A program made the position numbers and the translations under genes. This document shows, in pieces, positions 1 through 5,539 of a stretch of 5,539 nt of DNA. Each line of letters begins with the position of its first letter. The first letter of the stretch is position 1. The notes under the pieces were generated by a model. It was not told where the DNA came from and searched no databases. It was given only the letters and a program-made list of their open reading frames with translations. The stretch is from Anaerolineae bacterium (GTDB taxonomy: Bacteria; Chloroflexota; Anaerolineae; B4-G1). The DNA lies in the NCBI GenBank assembly GCA_030612185.1, contig JAUWOI010000327.1, positions 1-5,539 on the forward strand, given 5' to 3'.

Positions 1-1389
1 GTGGAGGCCTGGCTCGACGTGGACCTGGTTTTTCTCTCTCTCCTTGGCTTTGACCACGTCAGACTCTCCGCTCAGGCCGAATCGGAGGCCGCGCTGATCA
101 ACCTGGTGTTGCTGCTCGATACGTCCGAATCCATGGCCTACGGCGTTGACTCAGATGGTGATGGTGACGTGGACGAAGACCCCGACGCCTGCCCGCCGGA
201 TGGTTATCCGCGCACAGCCCATGGTCAGACGTACGGTAGTTTCGCCGAGTGCCTCAGGGCCTGCTCGTCTGAGGAGTGGTGCAGTCCCTTCGAGGAGGTG
301 CGCGATGCCGCGGCCAACTTCGTGGACATCATGCGCGACGGTGTGGACAGCGTGGCTGTCTATCACTTCGACAAAACGCCGGTGCGGATCCAATCGGAGG
401 ATCCCGGCCCTTCTCCCTCTCCCTATTGGCCTACCTACACCCACTCGGTTCCGATCTACGCGTCGAGCGGCGAGGTCGTCTCGCTCACGAGTACGCTCGT
501 TAAAGTGACCAACGCCATCAACAATCTTGACCCCGCCACCCCACCACTGCGCGTCTACATCCGGCCTCAGTTGCCCGGTATGAATCCCCAGTGGCAGGTG
601 TCCAATTTTCGCTGGACCAACACCAATATCGGTGGGGGGCTGCGCGAGGCGACGACCGAACTGGTGCAAAACGGTGAACCGGACATCGCCGTGTGGGTCA
701 TCGTGCTGCTCACCGACGGTGCGGCTAACGCGACCGACGTGGCGGCCGACGAGAACGACTGGTGGACCTGCCCCTCGCCCTACACCTATCAATACACACC
801 GACGCAGCAGTGCACGTTGCACTATTCCCCTGCGCCCAACCAACGGTGTCGCGGTTATCAGGAGGGTGTGTGTGGCGATTGCAGCCCCTGGTGCCGTGAT
901 CCCGAGGCGTCCGACGCCGATCCCACCCAGCCCGTCACCACGACGGTGACGCGCCACTGTCCCTCGGTCGAGACCTGCAGTAGTCCTGATGCCGTCCCCT
1001 GGTACACCAATCGTCACCTGATAGCCACGCATCCCATCACGTATTTCTACGACGCCGACGACTACGCCCGCGACATGGCGGACACGGCCGCCGCGCAGAA
1101 GATCGCGCTCTTCACCATCGGCTTCGGCTCCGAGGTGATAGACTATGACCGGGGTGGGCGGTGCGACGCTGGCGAGCGGTTGCTGCGCTACATCGCCGAC
1201 GTGGGCGACGACGGCGACCGTTCCACCGCCCCCTGCGGCAGTGACTTCTACTGGGATGCCCAACATACATGGCCCCTGCCGGATCTGGGGGAGGACTGCG
1301 GCAATTATTATTACGCGGACGAGCCGGACGAATTGAAAGACATCTTTGAGGCCATCGCTTCGCGCGTCTTCTCGCGTATCACTAAGTGA
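1..1389 (+). CDS. TadG-like pilus protein with VWA domain, 5' partial
   Basis: This is probably a membrane-anchored or pilus-associated protein of the Tad system that displays a VWA domain outside the cell for metal-dependent binding. The frame is open to the left edge, and the GTG at position 1 is unlikely to be the true start: residues 1-31 look like the end of a TadG-type ectodomain running into the VWA fold, so the membrane helix should lie upstream. The metal-ion-dependent adhesion site is complete: D40-T-S42-E-S44, T208 in TNIGGGLR, and D239 in VLLTDG. Later VWA strands are visible (KIALFTIGFGSE, about 367-378), and the frame ends in a typical terminal helix (DELKDIFEAIASRVFSRITK). The visible 462 residues hold 15 cysteines, 12 of them in two insertions (64-94 and 257-326). 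The next gene starts 39 nt downstream. A stand-alone secreted VWA protein is possible, but the TadE neighbour favours TadG. Confidence 0.85.
   Translation: MEAWLDVDLVFLSLLGFDHVRLSAQAESEAALINLVLLLDTSESMAYGVDSDGDGDVDEDPDACPPDGYPRTAHGQTYGSFAECLRACSSEEWCSPFEEVRDAAANFVDIMRDGVDSVAVYHFDKTPVRIQSEDPGPSPSPYWPTYTHSVPIYASSGEVVSLTSTLVKVTNAINNLDPATPPLRVYIRPQLPGMNPQWQVSNFRWTNTNIGGGLREATTELVQNGEPDIAVWVIVLLTDGAANATDVAADENDWWTCPSPYTYQYTPTQQCTLHYSPAPNQRCRGYQEGVCGDCSPWCRDPEASDADPTQPVTTTVTRHCPSVETCSSPDAVPWYTNRHLIATHPITYFYDADDYARDMADTAAAQKIALFTIGFGSEVIDYDRGGRCDAGERLLRYIADVGDDGDRSTAPCGSDFYWDAQHTWPLPDLGEDCGNYYYADEPDELKDIFEAIASRVFSRITK
148..186 (+). other. Asp-rich calcium-binding-like loop next to the VWA metal site
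   Basis: Residues 50-62 read D-S-D-G-D-G-D-V-D-E-D-P-D, followed by A-C64. Alternating aspartates and glycines in this spacing resemble thrombospondin type 3 or EF-hand-like calcium loops. The loop begins five residues after the DxSxS metal motif (40-44), inside the VWA domain where most VWA proteins have a short turn. Four cysteines follow (64, 84, 88, 94) before the fold resumes near EEVRDAAANFV. Calcium binding is inferred from the pattern only. Confidence 0.5.
769..978 (+). other. Eight-cysteine insertion in the VWA domain
   Basis: Residues 257-326 contain cysteines at 257, 271, 283, 291, 294, 298, 320 and 326, rich in Pro, Thr and Tyr. They include the compact string CGDCSPWC (291-298). 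The segment begins shortly after the last metal ligand (D239) and ends before the fold resumes around residues 335-370. In an exported protein these most likely form disulfides that make a small surface subdomain near the metal-binding face. A bound metal is a less likely alternative. I do not recognise the subdomain family. Confidence 0.55.
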
Positions 1390-1415
1390 GGGCATTATGC
1401 AACACGTACCACGCT

Positions 1416-1423
1416 GGGAGGTG
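1416..1423 (+). promoter_or_regulatory. Ribosome binding site of the TadE-like gene
   Basis: GGGAGGTG lies 5 nt before ATG 1429 and is a near-perfect Shine-Dalgarno sequence, which fixes the start of the large gene. GGGA (1416-1419) can pair with TCCC (1424-1427) around a GGTG loop, so the site could be partly masked by a short 4-bp hairpin. The rest of the 39-nt spacer (1390-1428) shows no convincing promoter or terminator, consistent with co-transcription with the upstream VWA gene. Confidence 0.8.
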
Positions 1424-1428
1424 TCCCG

Positions 1429-1554
1429 ATGAAAAAACGTCTAAGGACCCACCTGGGCCAAATTCGGGTTCGCGGCCAGGGGCTGGTTGAGTTTGCCCTG
1501 GTGCTCCCGCTCTTGCTCCTCCTCTTGTTCGGCCTGGTCGAGTTTGGGCGCATC
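1429..1554 (+). other. Class III-type prepilin leader and transmembrane helix
   Basis: Residues 1-15 are basic (K2, K3, R4, R6, R13, R15). Gly16 precedes QGLVEFALVLP, putting Glu at +5 (E21) and Phe at +6 (F22) of the mature protein, which matches the pattern cut by TadV-type prepilin peptidases in Flp, TadE and TadF proteins. A leucine-rich hydrophobic stretch follows (about 19-37), then EFGR (38-41), as in TadE family members. The predicted cut is between codons 1474-1476 and 1477-1479. This shows the extension would lie on the outer side of the membrane. Confidence 0.8.
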
Positions 1555-4500
1555 TTCCATGCCTGGCTGACGCTGGAGCACGCCGCCCGCCAGGCTGCCC
1601 GCTACGCTGCCAGCGGGGTGTTCAACACGGACTACTGTGATGACGTAGTGCTGCTCCTGGACGCAGCCGATCCCGGTCGCGACTATGGGCAGATTGACAT
1701 GTACGACGGGGCTGCCGACTGCAAGGTGCGTGCCCCGAAGGAGGCAGAGGAGGCAGGCCTTGAGGCGTTAGGAGTTGAACTGGACGACCCCCAGGAGTGG
1801 ATGCACTACGACAACATCACCGGCCGGCTGCAGGACGGGGCCCGCCTGTGGTCCATCCGCGAGGAAGCCCGGCAAGCCGCAGCCGGCATCTCGATTGACG
1901 CCGGCGTCTCGGGCGACCTGGCGAGAAGCAACGACTTCGATTGGCACGAGATGGCAGACCCATCTGACCCGCTCGTTCAAAGCGGCGACCCCGCCCGGCG
2001 AGGCTGGTTCCACATCGGGATTTGCAGCACCCGCCGTCCGCTTGAGGCCGCGCCTCCCGATGGCCTGGGGACGAAAAACGTCCCCGCCAACTTCCAGCGT
2101 CCTAACTCGTTCCGGTTTGATAAGGAGAACATCTACGGTTGGGGGGAGTATGCCTGTGTCAACCCCAATCCCATTTTTGATCTGGACCCGCCTAATCCTT
2201 CCTGGGGCACCGATGACGGTCTGTACAATGAGGGCCGTGCGCAGGATGACCCCGGCGGGCCTAACGACCGCGTGGTGATCGTCCTTACCTTCAACCATCC
2301 TCTCATCACTCCCATCCGCGGCATAGCGGCCAACGCGGAGAACCTCGTCACGTTGCGCTCGGTGCGCGAGATGGTCGTCGAGCGCTTCCGCACCGCCCGC
2401 GTGATCGGCCTGCCCCCCGCTTTCGACATCCCTCAGATATCACCTAGCCCCATCCCTCCCAAACCACCGATTGTGGAGATCATCCAGCCGCTGGAGGGCG
2501 CGCCTTGCTTCGACAGCGCGCTCATCCTCCAGGCCCGCGCCTGCGACCCCGACGACGCCGAAGAAGACTGCGACCCCAACCTGTACAACGGGGTGGGCAT
2601 TGAGAGTGTGCACTTTGAGGTCAGAGGCCCTGACGGTGTCGTCGTGCACACCCAGACGGAACACGTGGTGGAGTACTGCGGCTTCGGCGGCGACTCCGAT
2701 CCCTGTCCGGCCTACGACCTCTCGGTGGGCTACTGGCCGGGCGGCTCGTCTGTGAGCCCTGGTACCCACACGCTGTCCGTGACGGCTACCGACAACGACG
2801 ATCAGCAGACAACCACGGGGCGCACTTTTGAAATCTGCGGGCCAGATTGCGAGGATATCCTCCTCTGGTGGGACGGCTTCCGCGAAAACGACAATGCCGA
2901 CTTCATGGTACAGAACAACACCAACTTCCAGTTCCAGGTCGTCGGCATGACGATGAACTGGCCCAAAGTGGGGGACTACCCGCGCTATCTGGACTATATC
3001 CGTATGCGCCGTTGGGACCCGGATCAAACGGTCACCATTCACAACGGGAACTTCGACACCCCACCGGCGGTGATTGCTTCCTTTGTCGGAGGCACCGATG
3101 AGATCCGCACCCTCCCGCCCAGCAGCGACGCGCGGCGGATTGACATAGACTACCGCGACAACGTGTACCAGTACAACCCCCACGACTTTGTGCTGAATGT
3201 GACACTGGAGACCCCCTTTGGCGACCAGTGTATCGTGACCGCCTATGGACCGGACGTGCTGCCCACCTGCGCCGCGCTAGAGGCGGATTCGAACGGTAAG
3301 GTGCGCTTCGCGTACAACGACGACCTGATGACCGGAGCAGCGATAAACAGCAGCGGGTACCGGGTCTGGCTGGACCAGGTCACGCTCTACTGGCCCGACG
3401 GGGAGATGTATGGCTCATCGGCTCCCTACATGAACTACGCCTACCTGTGCAGTTCCTTCGGCTGTAGTGGCATCCACAGTGGAAACGGCCATTCCAGTCC
3501 TTGGACGGCCAACTGGGATAGCAGCACAAGTGCGCGCATCCTCTGGCCAGGCGAGCCGCACTGGCCGCGCTTCGACTTCAACAATCAGCAAACGCCCGAC
3601 CTGCGTGTGGCGGGGCTACCTCTCTCGCCCCGCAGGACCGACGTGTTGCATTCGAGTCTCAACGGCTACAATCCAAGCAGCAGCAGTAGTTATTTGCGTG
3701 ACAACATCCTGCACCCCGACCAGTTCGATGTGGACACCTGGTGGACTTTCGACGTCGAGGGCGGCGACGAGCACTGCCTGGTGGAGTTCACCGACTTCCA
3801 GAAAGGCCCCTACATCCGGCTCAACTCCCCACCGGCCTCCGGCGAACTGCCGGGCGGCCTGGGCGACTATCTGATGCGCCCCTCCCATCTGGCGGGTCAG
3901 GTCGGCGTGCCCGTGACCTCCGGCGGCCCGGTCAGCGGCACGTTGGTGGTTGACGTGACCGCCTTCGATCGGGACTACGGCGACAGCGCCCCCGACGGCC
4001 AGGGCATCCGCGAGGTCGCTCTGTGGGTGGAGGGGCCGGAGAACGAGCAGTCCGGCCACAGCACCGAGCGCAACCTCCTGCGGGGCGGGAGTTGGTCGGA
4101 GCAGCGGGATTGGTATTACCTGACGGCCTCGCCCTACCGCGTCGAGTTCGACCTGCAGCAGTGGCCCGACGACAGTTACGTCATGACCGGCACCCACTAC
4201 CTGTACGTGCGGGCGATGGATCGGGACGACGATGAGGGGCTGGACCAATTGTTCACACTGCTGGTCGTGCCCTTCGAGGTGGAGCCCTCTGGCGTCTCCT
4301 GCGACGACCTGGTGGCCGGCGACGAGGTGCTCTTCATTCAGGTCACCGATAGTAATATATACCGGAACGCCTTTAGCGATAGCATCACCAATACCAGCGA
4401 TTACCCTGTGACGCTGAACGAGATGATCGTGCATTGGCCGAAGGGCACCAGCGGCCTGGATGGCCTCTACCCCTACCCCGACCCGTACATCAATGTTGTA

Positions 4501-5539
4501 TATCGCTGGGATGAAGCCGGGTCGTATAGTACAGTTCACTATGGCAATGGACATACCGACCCGTGGCACGTCACGAGCGGCTGGCGCAGTGCGACTTACC
4601 GTGAAATCCCCGAGGGTGAACGCCGGCTGTTCTCGAATCGTTTTGATGGTCTCTACTACGTGGACATCGGGAGGATTCTGAGGCTGCCGTACAACCCCTG
4701 GCATCCGGACTACCGCATGGCGCCGCCTGCCAGTTATGTGAGTTATTCCCGCGACCATTCGCTCTACAGCGACTGGCGGCGGAGGTATGCGATGGGCGGC
4801 AACATCGTCCACCCCAGCCAGTTTGAACTTGAGATGCGTTTTGACTTCCCGGCCGGCCTGGGGAGTTGCTGGCTCACTTTCGACGACGGGCGGCAGGGGC
4901 CGGCCATCCAGTTACTCTCTCCGGGACCGACCGGGGACCTATCCGCGGCCTATCCGCATCCGTGGTACGTGCGGCCAGAGGTCGTGGCTGGCGCGTCCTC
5001 CGTGCCGGCCGCCAGTCCTGACAACGTCATTGAGGACGTCCTCACAATTTTGGCCGAGGCGGGCGACCTGGACTTTGGGGGCGGCAACGGCGCGGGCATC
5101 CAGGATGTGGCCTTCTGGGTGGTGGGTCCTAACAGCCGGTCGGGGTACCGCAACCTGCTGGTACCCTACGACAGCGCCCACAACTGGCAGCGGGATTGGG
5201 CTTACGTGACCTCGCCACCCTATCAGCCTTTCGCCCCCATCTCCCTGCCCGGCACCTGGCCCGGCGGCCGGCCGGTGGTGAACGGCACACACTACTTGTT
5301 TGTGCGGGCCATGGACACCGACGATGCGTACCTGTACAACGGAGTGCCACGGCAGGCGCTGTACACGTTGCTGGTCTCCTCGTTTGAGGTGATTGGTGGG
5401 GAGGATCCGGGTCCGACCGCCACGCCGGTACCCACCGCCCCGCCCACACCCACGCCCAGTATCACGCCCACGCCCAGCATCACGCCTACGCCCAGGAGCC
5501 CGCCTCCGCCGCCCAACACTACTACGCCGACGACGACGA
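1429..5539 (+). CDS. Giant TadE-like pseudopilin with modular ectodomain, 3' partial
   Basis: This looks like a Tad-pilus minor pseudopilin carrying a very long extracellular extension. Translation from ATG 1429 stays open for 1370 codons to the right edge with no stop, so the C-terminus is missing. TadE proteins are usually about 150-250 residues, making this one several times longer. In order: basic leader and prepilin site (1-16), hydrophobic helix (about 19-42), TadE helix continuation with HAARQAARYAA (51-61), TadE ectodomain to about residue 330 (including NDRVVIVLTFNHPLITP at 279-295 and REMVVERF at 313-320), a Pro-rich hinge (335-347), then modules A1, B1, B2, A2, B3 and A3 (348-1324), then a Thr/Pro-rich linker. 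The start is supported by a strong ribosome binding site. The extension probably acts as a stalk or adhesin; its ligand cannot be read from sequence. A non-pilus surface protein using a TadE anchor is an alternative. Confidence 0.88.
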   Translation, partial: MKKRLRTHLGQIRVRGQGLVEFALVLPLLLLLLFGLVEFGRIFHAWLTLEHAARQAARYAASGVFNTDYCDDVVLLLDAADPGRDYGQIDMYDGAADCKVRAPKEAEEAGLEALGVELDDPQEWMHYDNITGRLQDGARLWSIREEARQAAAGISIDAGVSGDLARSNDFDWHEMADPSDPLVQSGDPARRGWFHIGICSTRRPLEAAPPDGLGTKNVPANFQRPNSFRFDKENIYGWGEYACVNPNPIFDLDPPNPSWGTDDGLYNEGRAQDDPGGPNDRVVIVLTFNHPLITPIRGIAANAENLVTLRSVREMVVERFRTARVIGLPPAFDIPQISPSPIPPKPPIVEIIQPLEGAPCFDSALILQARACDPDDAEEDCDPNLYNGVGIESVHFEVRGPDGVVVHTQTEHVVEYCGFGGDSDPCPAYDLSVGYWPGGSSVSPGTHTLSVTATDNDDQQTTTGRTFEICGPDCEDILLWWDGFRENDNADFMVQNNTNFQFQVVGMTMNWPKVGDYPRYLDYIRMRRWDPDQTVTIHNGNFDTPPAVIASFVGGTDEIRTLPPSSDARRIDIDYRDNVYQYNPHDFVLNVTLETPFGDQCIVTAYGPDVLPTCAALEADSNGKVRFAYNDDLMTGAAINSSGYRVWLDQVTLYWPDGEMYGSSAPYMNYAYLCSSFGCSGIHSGNGHSSPWTANWDSSTSARILWPGEPHWPRFDFNNQQTPDLRVAGLPLSPRRTDVLHSSLNGYNPSSSSSYLRDNILHPDQFDVDTWWTFDVEGGDEHCLVEFTDFQKGPYIRLNSPPASGELPGGLGDYLMRPSHLAGQVGVPVTSGGPVSGTLVVDVTAFDRDYGDSAPDGQGIREVALWVEGPENEQSGHSTERNLLRGGSWSEQRDWYYLTASPYRVEFDLQQWPDDSYVMTGTHYLYVRAMDRDDDEGLDQLFTLLVVPFEVEPSGVSCDDLVAGDEVLFIQVTDSNIYRNAFSDSITNTSDYPVTLNEMIVHWPKGTSGLDGLYPYPDPYINVVYRWDEAGSYSTVHYGNGHTDPWHVTSGWRSATYREIPEGERRLFSNRFDGLYYVDIGRILRLPYNPWHPDYRMAPPASYVSYSRDHSLYSDWRRRYAMGGNIVHPSQFELEMRFDFPAGLGSCWLTFDDGRQGPAIQLLSPGPTGDLSAAYPHPWYVRPEVVAGASSVPAASPDNVIEDVLTILAEAGDLDFGGGNGAGIQDVAFWVVGPNSRSGYRNLLVPYDSAHNWQRDWAYVTSPPYQPFAPISLPGTWPGGRPVVNGTHYLFVRAMDTDDAYLYNGVPRQALYTLLVSSFEVIGGEDPGPTATPVPTAPPTPTPSITPTPSITPTPRSPPPPPNTTTPTTT
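2470..2835 (+). repeat. Module A1, Ig-like domain of the TadE-like protein
   Basis: Residues 348-469 form the first of three type A modules. Signatures are GIESVHFEVRGP (390-401), a W-P-G-G turn, and GTHTLSVTATDNDD (445-458). The pattern resembles bacterial Ig-like domains of the Big_7 (PF17957) style, where a G-x-H-x-L-x-V-x-A-x-D string forms the last strands. It has extra cysteines absent from A2 and A3 and lacks their QRDW segment. It follows the Pro-rich hinge after the TadE ectodomain. Confidence 0.6.
2836..3252 (+). repeat. Module B1, cysteine-bounded beta domain
   Basis: Residues 470-608 form the first type B module. It begins at C470/C474 and ends at DQCIVT with C601. Inside are VQNNTNFQFQVVGMTMNWP, then HNGN, then NPHDFVLNV. 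The same order of marks (N-T/S string, W-P, G-N, [HN]-P-x-[QD]-F, terminal C) recurs in B2 and B3. The style resembles unnamed beta-sandwich domains in exported Chloroflexota proteins as I remember them; that link is not verified. Confidence 0.55.
3253..3801 (+). repeat. Module B2, cysteine-bounded beta domain
   Basis: Residues 609-791 form the second type B module, running from C614 to HCLVEF with C783. Marks are VTLYWPDG, HSGNGHSSPW and ILHPDQFDV. It is longer than B1 and has an extra close cysteine pair, YLCSSFGCSG (C674 and C679), which could close a local loop. It is directly joined to A2, giving a B-A unit that repeats downstream as B3-A3. Confidence 0.55.
3802..4290 (+). repeat. Module A2, Ig-like domain
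   Basis: Residues 792-954 form the second type A module. It opens with GPYIRLNSP and carries GIREVALWVEGP (859-870), EQRDWYYLTASPY and GTHYLYVRAMDRDDD (921-935). It aligns closely with A3 in both protein and DNA; cagcgggattgg at 4102-4113 is identical to 5188-5199. The Asp-rich end of the motif could bind calcium, as in some Ig-like and cadherin-like domains, though this is only suggested by the pattern. Confidence 0.6.
4291..4896 (+). repeat. Module B3, cysteine-bounded beta domain
   Basis: Residues 955-1156 form the third type B module, running from C958 to GSCWLTF with C1147. Marks are ITNTSDYPVTLNEMIVHWP, HYGNGHTDPW and IVHPSQFELEMRF. HYGNGHTDPW aligns directly with HSGNGHSSPW of B2. It is the longest of the three, with a Tyr-rich, Arg-rich insertion before the HPSQF motif. 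Confidence 0.55.
4897..5400 (+). repeat. Module A3, Ig-like domain
   Basis: Residues 1157-1324 form the third type A module. It opens with GPAIQLLSP and carries GIQDVAFWVVGP (1223-1234), WQRDWAYVTSPPY and GTHYLFVRAMDTDD (1286-1299). It is the last folded module in view and passes directly into the Thr/Pro-rich linker. Compared with A2, it has a short insertion after the QRDW segment (PFAPISLPGT). Confidence 0.6.
5401..5539 (+). other. Thr/Pro-rich linker of the TadE-like protein
   Basis: From residue 1325 to the edge the protein is almost entirely Pro, Thr and Ser, with repeats of T-P-T-P-S-I and a P5 run. Such low-complexity segments act as extended, flexible or cell-envelope-spanning spacers in exported proteins and are common in Chloroflexota. 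The frame remains open, so a further domain or a C-terminal end lies beyond the window. Confidence 0.8.
5446..5499 (+). repeat. 18-bp tandem repeat, three copies
   Basis: Three adjacent 18-bp units encode TPTPSI, TPTPSI and TPTPRS. The first two differ at two third-codon positions; the third has diverged at its end. The repeat lies in frame, so copy-number change would lengthen or shorten the linker without a frameshift. Confidence 0.8.

Noticed and set aside
1..3. GTG at position 1 as the true start of the VWA gene
   Set aside because: No ribosome binding site can be seen and the first 31 residues resemble the interior of a TadG-type protein. The protein as it stands lacks a signal or membrane helix, so a start beyond the left edge is more likely.
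151..1395. 414-codon open frame on the minus strand
   Set aside because: It lies wholly antisense to the VWA gene, whose metal motifs and family-like ends are clear. Its product is a low-complexity Val/Gly/Arg mixture with no recognisable domain, as expected from high-GC codon bias.
1390..1428. Terminator or promoter between the two genes
   Set aside because: The only structure is a 4-bp hairpin on the ribosome binding site, with no T-run, and no recognisable -35/-10 pair.
1775..2278. 167-codon plus-strand frame overlapping the TadE-like gene
   Set aside because: The composition (Arg, Pro, Thr, Ser) is typical of an out-of-phase reading of a GC-rich gene. The TadE frame is continuous through this region, so there is no frameshift to explain.
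2440..3183. 247-codon open frame on the minus strand
   Set aside because: It is antisense to A1 and B1, with no recognisable motif or supporting ribosome binding site that I can see. It is a shadow.
3616..4812. 398-codon open frame on the minus strand
   Set aside because: It is antisense to modules B2, A2 and B3, which have conserved repeated motifs in the plus frame. The minus product shows no domain and is explained by codon bias.
5446..5499. CRISPR-like or regulatory repeat
   Set aside because: The units are contiguous with no spacers, in frame, and encode a Thr/Pro linker.

Overview
The window is fully coding on the + strand. It holds two same-direction genes that read as part of a Tad (tight-adherence, type IVc) pilus locus. 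Gene 1 (1-1389) is the 3' part of a TadG-like von Willebrand factor A (VWA) protein, cut by the left edge. Gene 2 (1429-5539) is a very large TadE-like pseudopilin, cut by the right edge. The spacer is 39 nt, contains only a strong Shine-Dalgarno site, and shows no terminator or obvious promoter, so the two are probably one transcription unit.

The organism is most likely a high-GC, uncultured-type bacterium, with Chloroflexota (Anaerolineae-like) as my best guess. The reasons are the pairing of a VWA/TadG protein with a TadE protein, the leucine-rich TadE N-terminus with a long exported domain, and a Thr-Pro-rich linker of the kind common in exported proteins of that phylum. This is inference from family style; no marker gene is present.

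Layout. Positions 1-1389 encode a VWA domain with a complete metal-ion-dependent adhesion site (DxSxS, Thr, Asp). Two insertions interrupt it: an Asp-rich, thrombospondin-type-3-like loop directly after DxSxS, and an eight-cysteine segment after the last metal ligand. Positions 1429-2430 encode the TadE pseudopilin proper: basic leader, prepilin-peptidase site after Gly16, hydrophobic helix, and an approximately 290-residue ectodomain. Positions 2431-5400 encode a modular beta-rich extension in which two module types can be recognised by eye. Type A is Ig-like (G-I-x-x-V ... G-T-H-x-L-x-V-x-A-x-D-x-D-D). Type B begins and ends with a cysteine and carries W-P, G-N and [HN]-P-x-[QD]-F signatures. 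The order is A1-B1-B2-A2-B3-A3. Positions 5401-5539 encode a Thr/Pro-rich linker containing three copies of an 18-bp repeat, still open at the edge.

A plausible working model is that both proteins are membrane-anchored or pilus-incorporated pseudopilins presenting large extracellular domains, one a metal-dependent VWA domain and the other a long stalk, perhaps as a Tad pilus tip or surface adhesion complex. No ATPase, secretin, platform protein or prepilin peptidase lies in the window, so the Tad assignment rests on these two genes alone. The long open frames in other phases and on the minus strand are codon-bias shadows.
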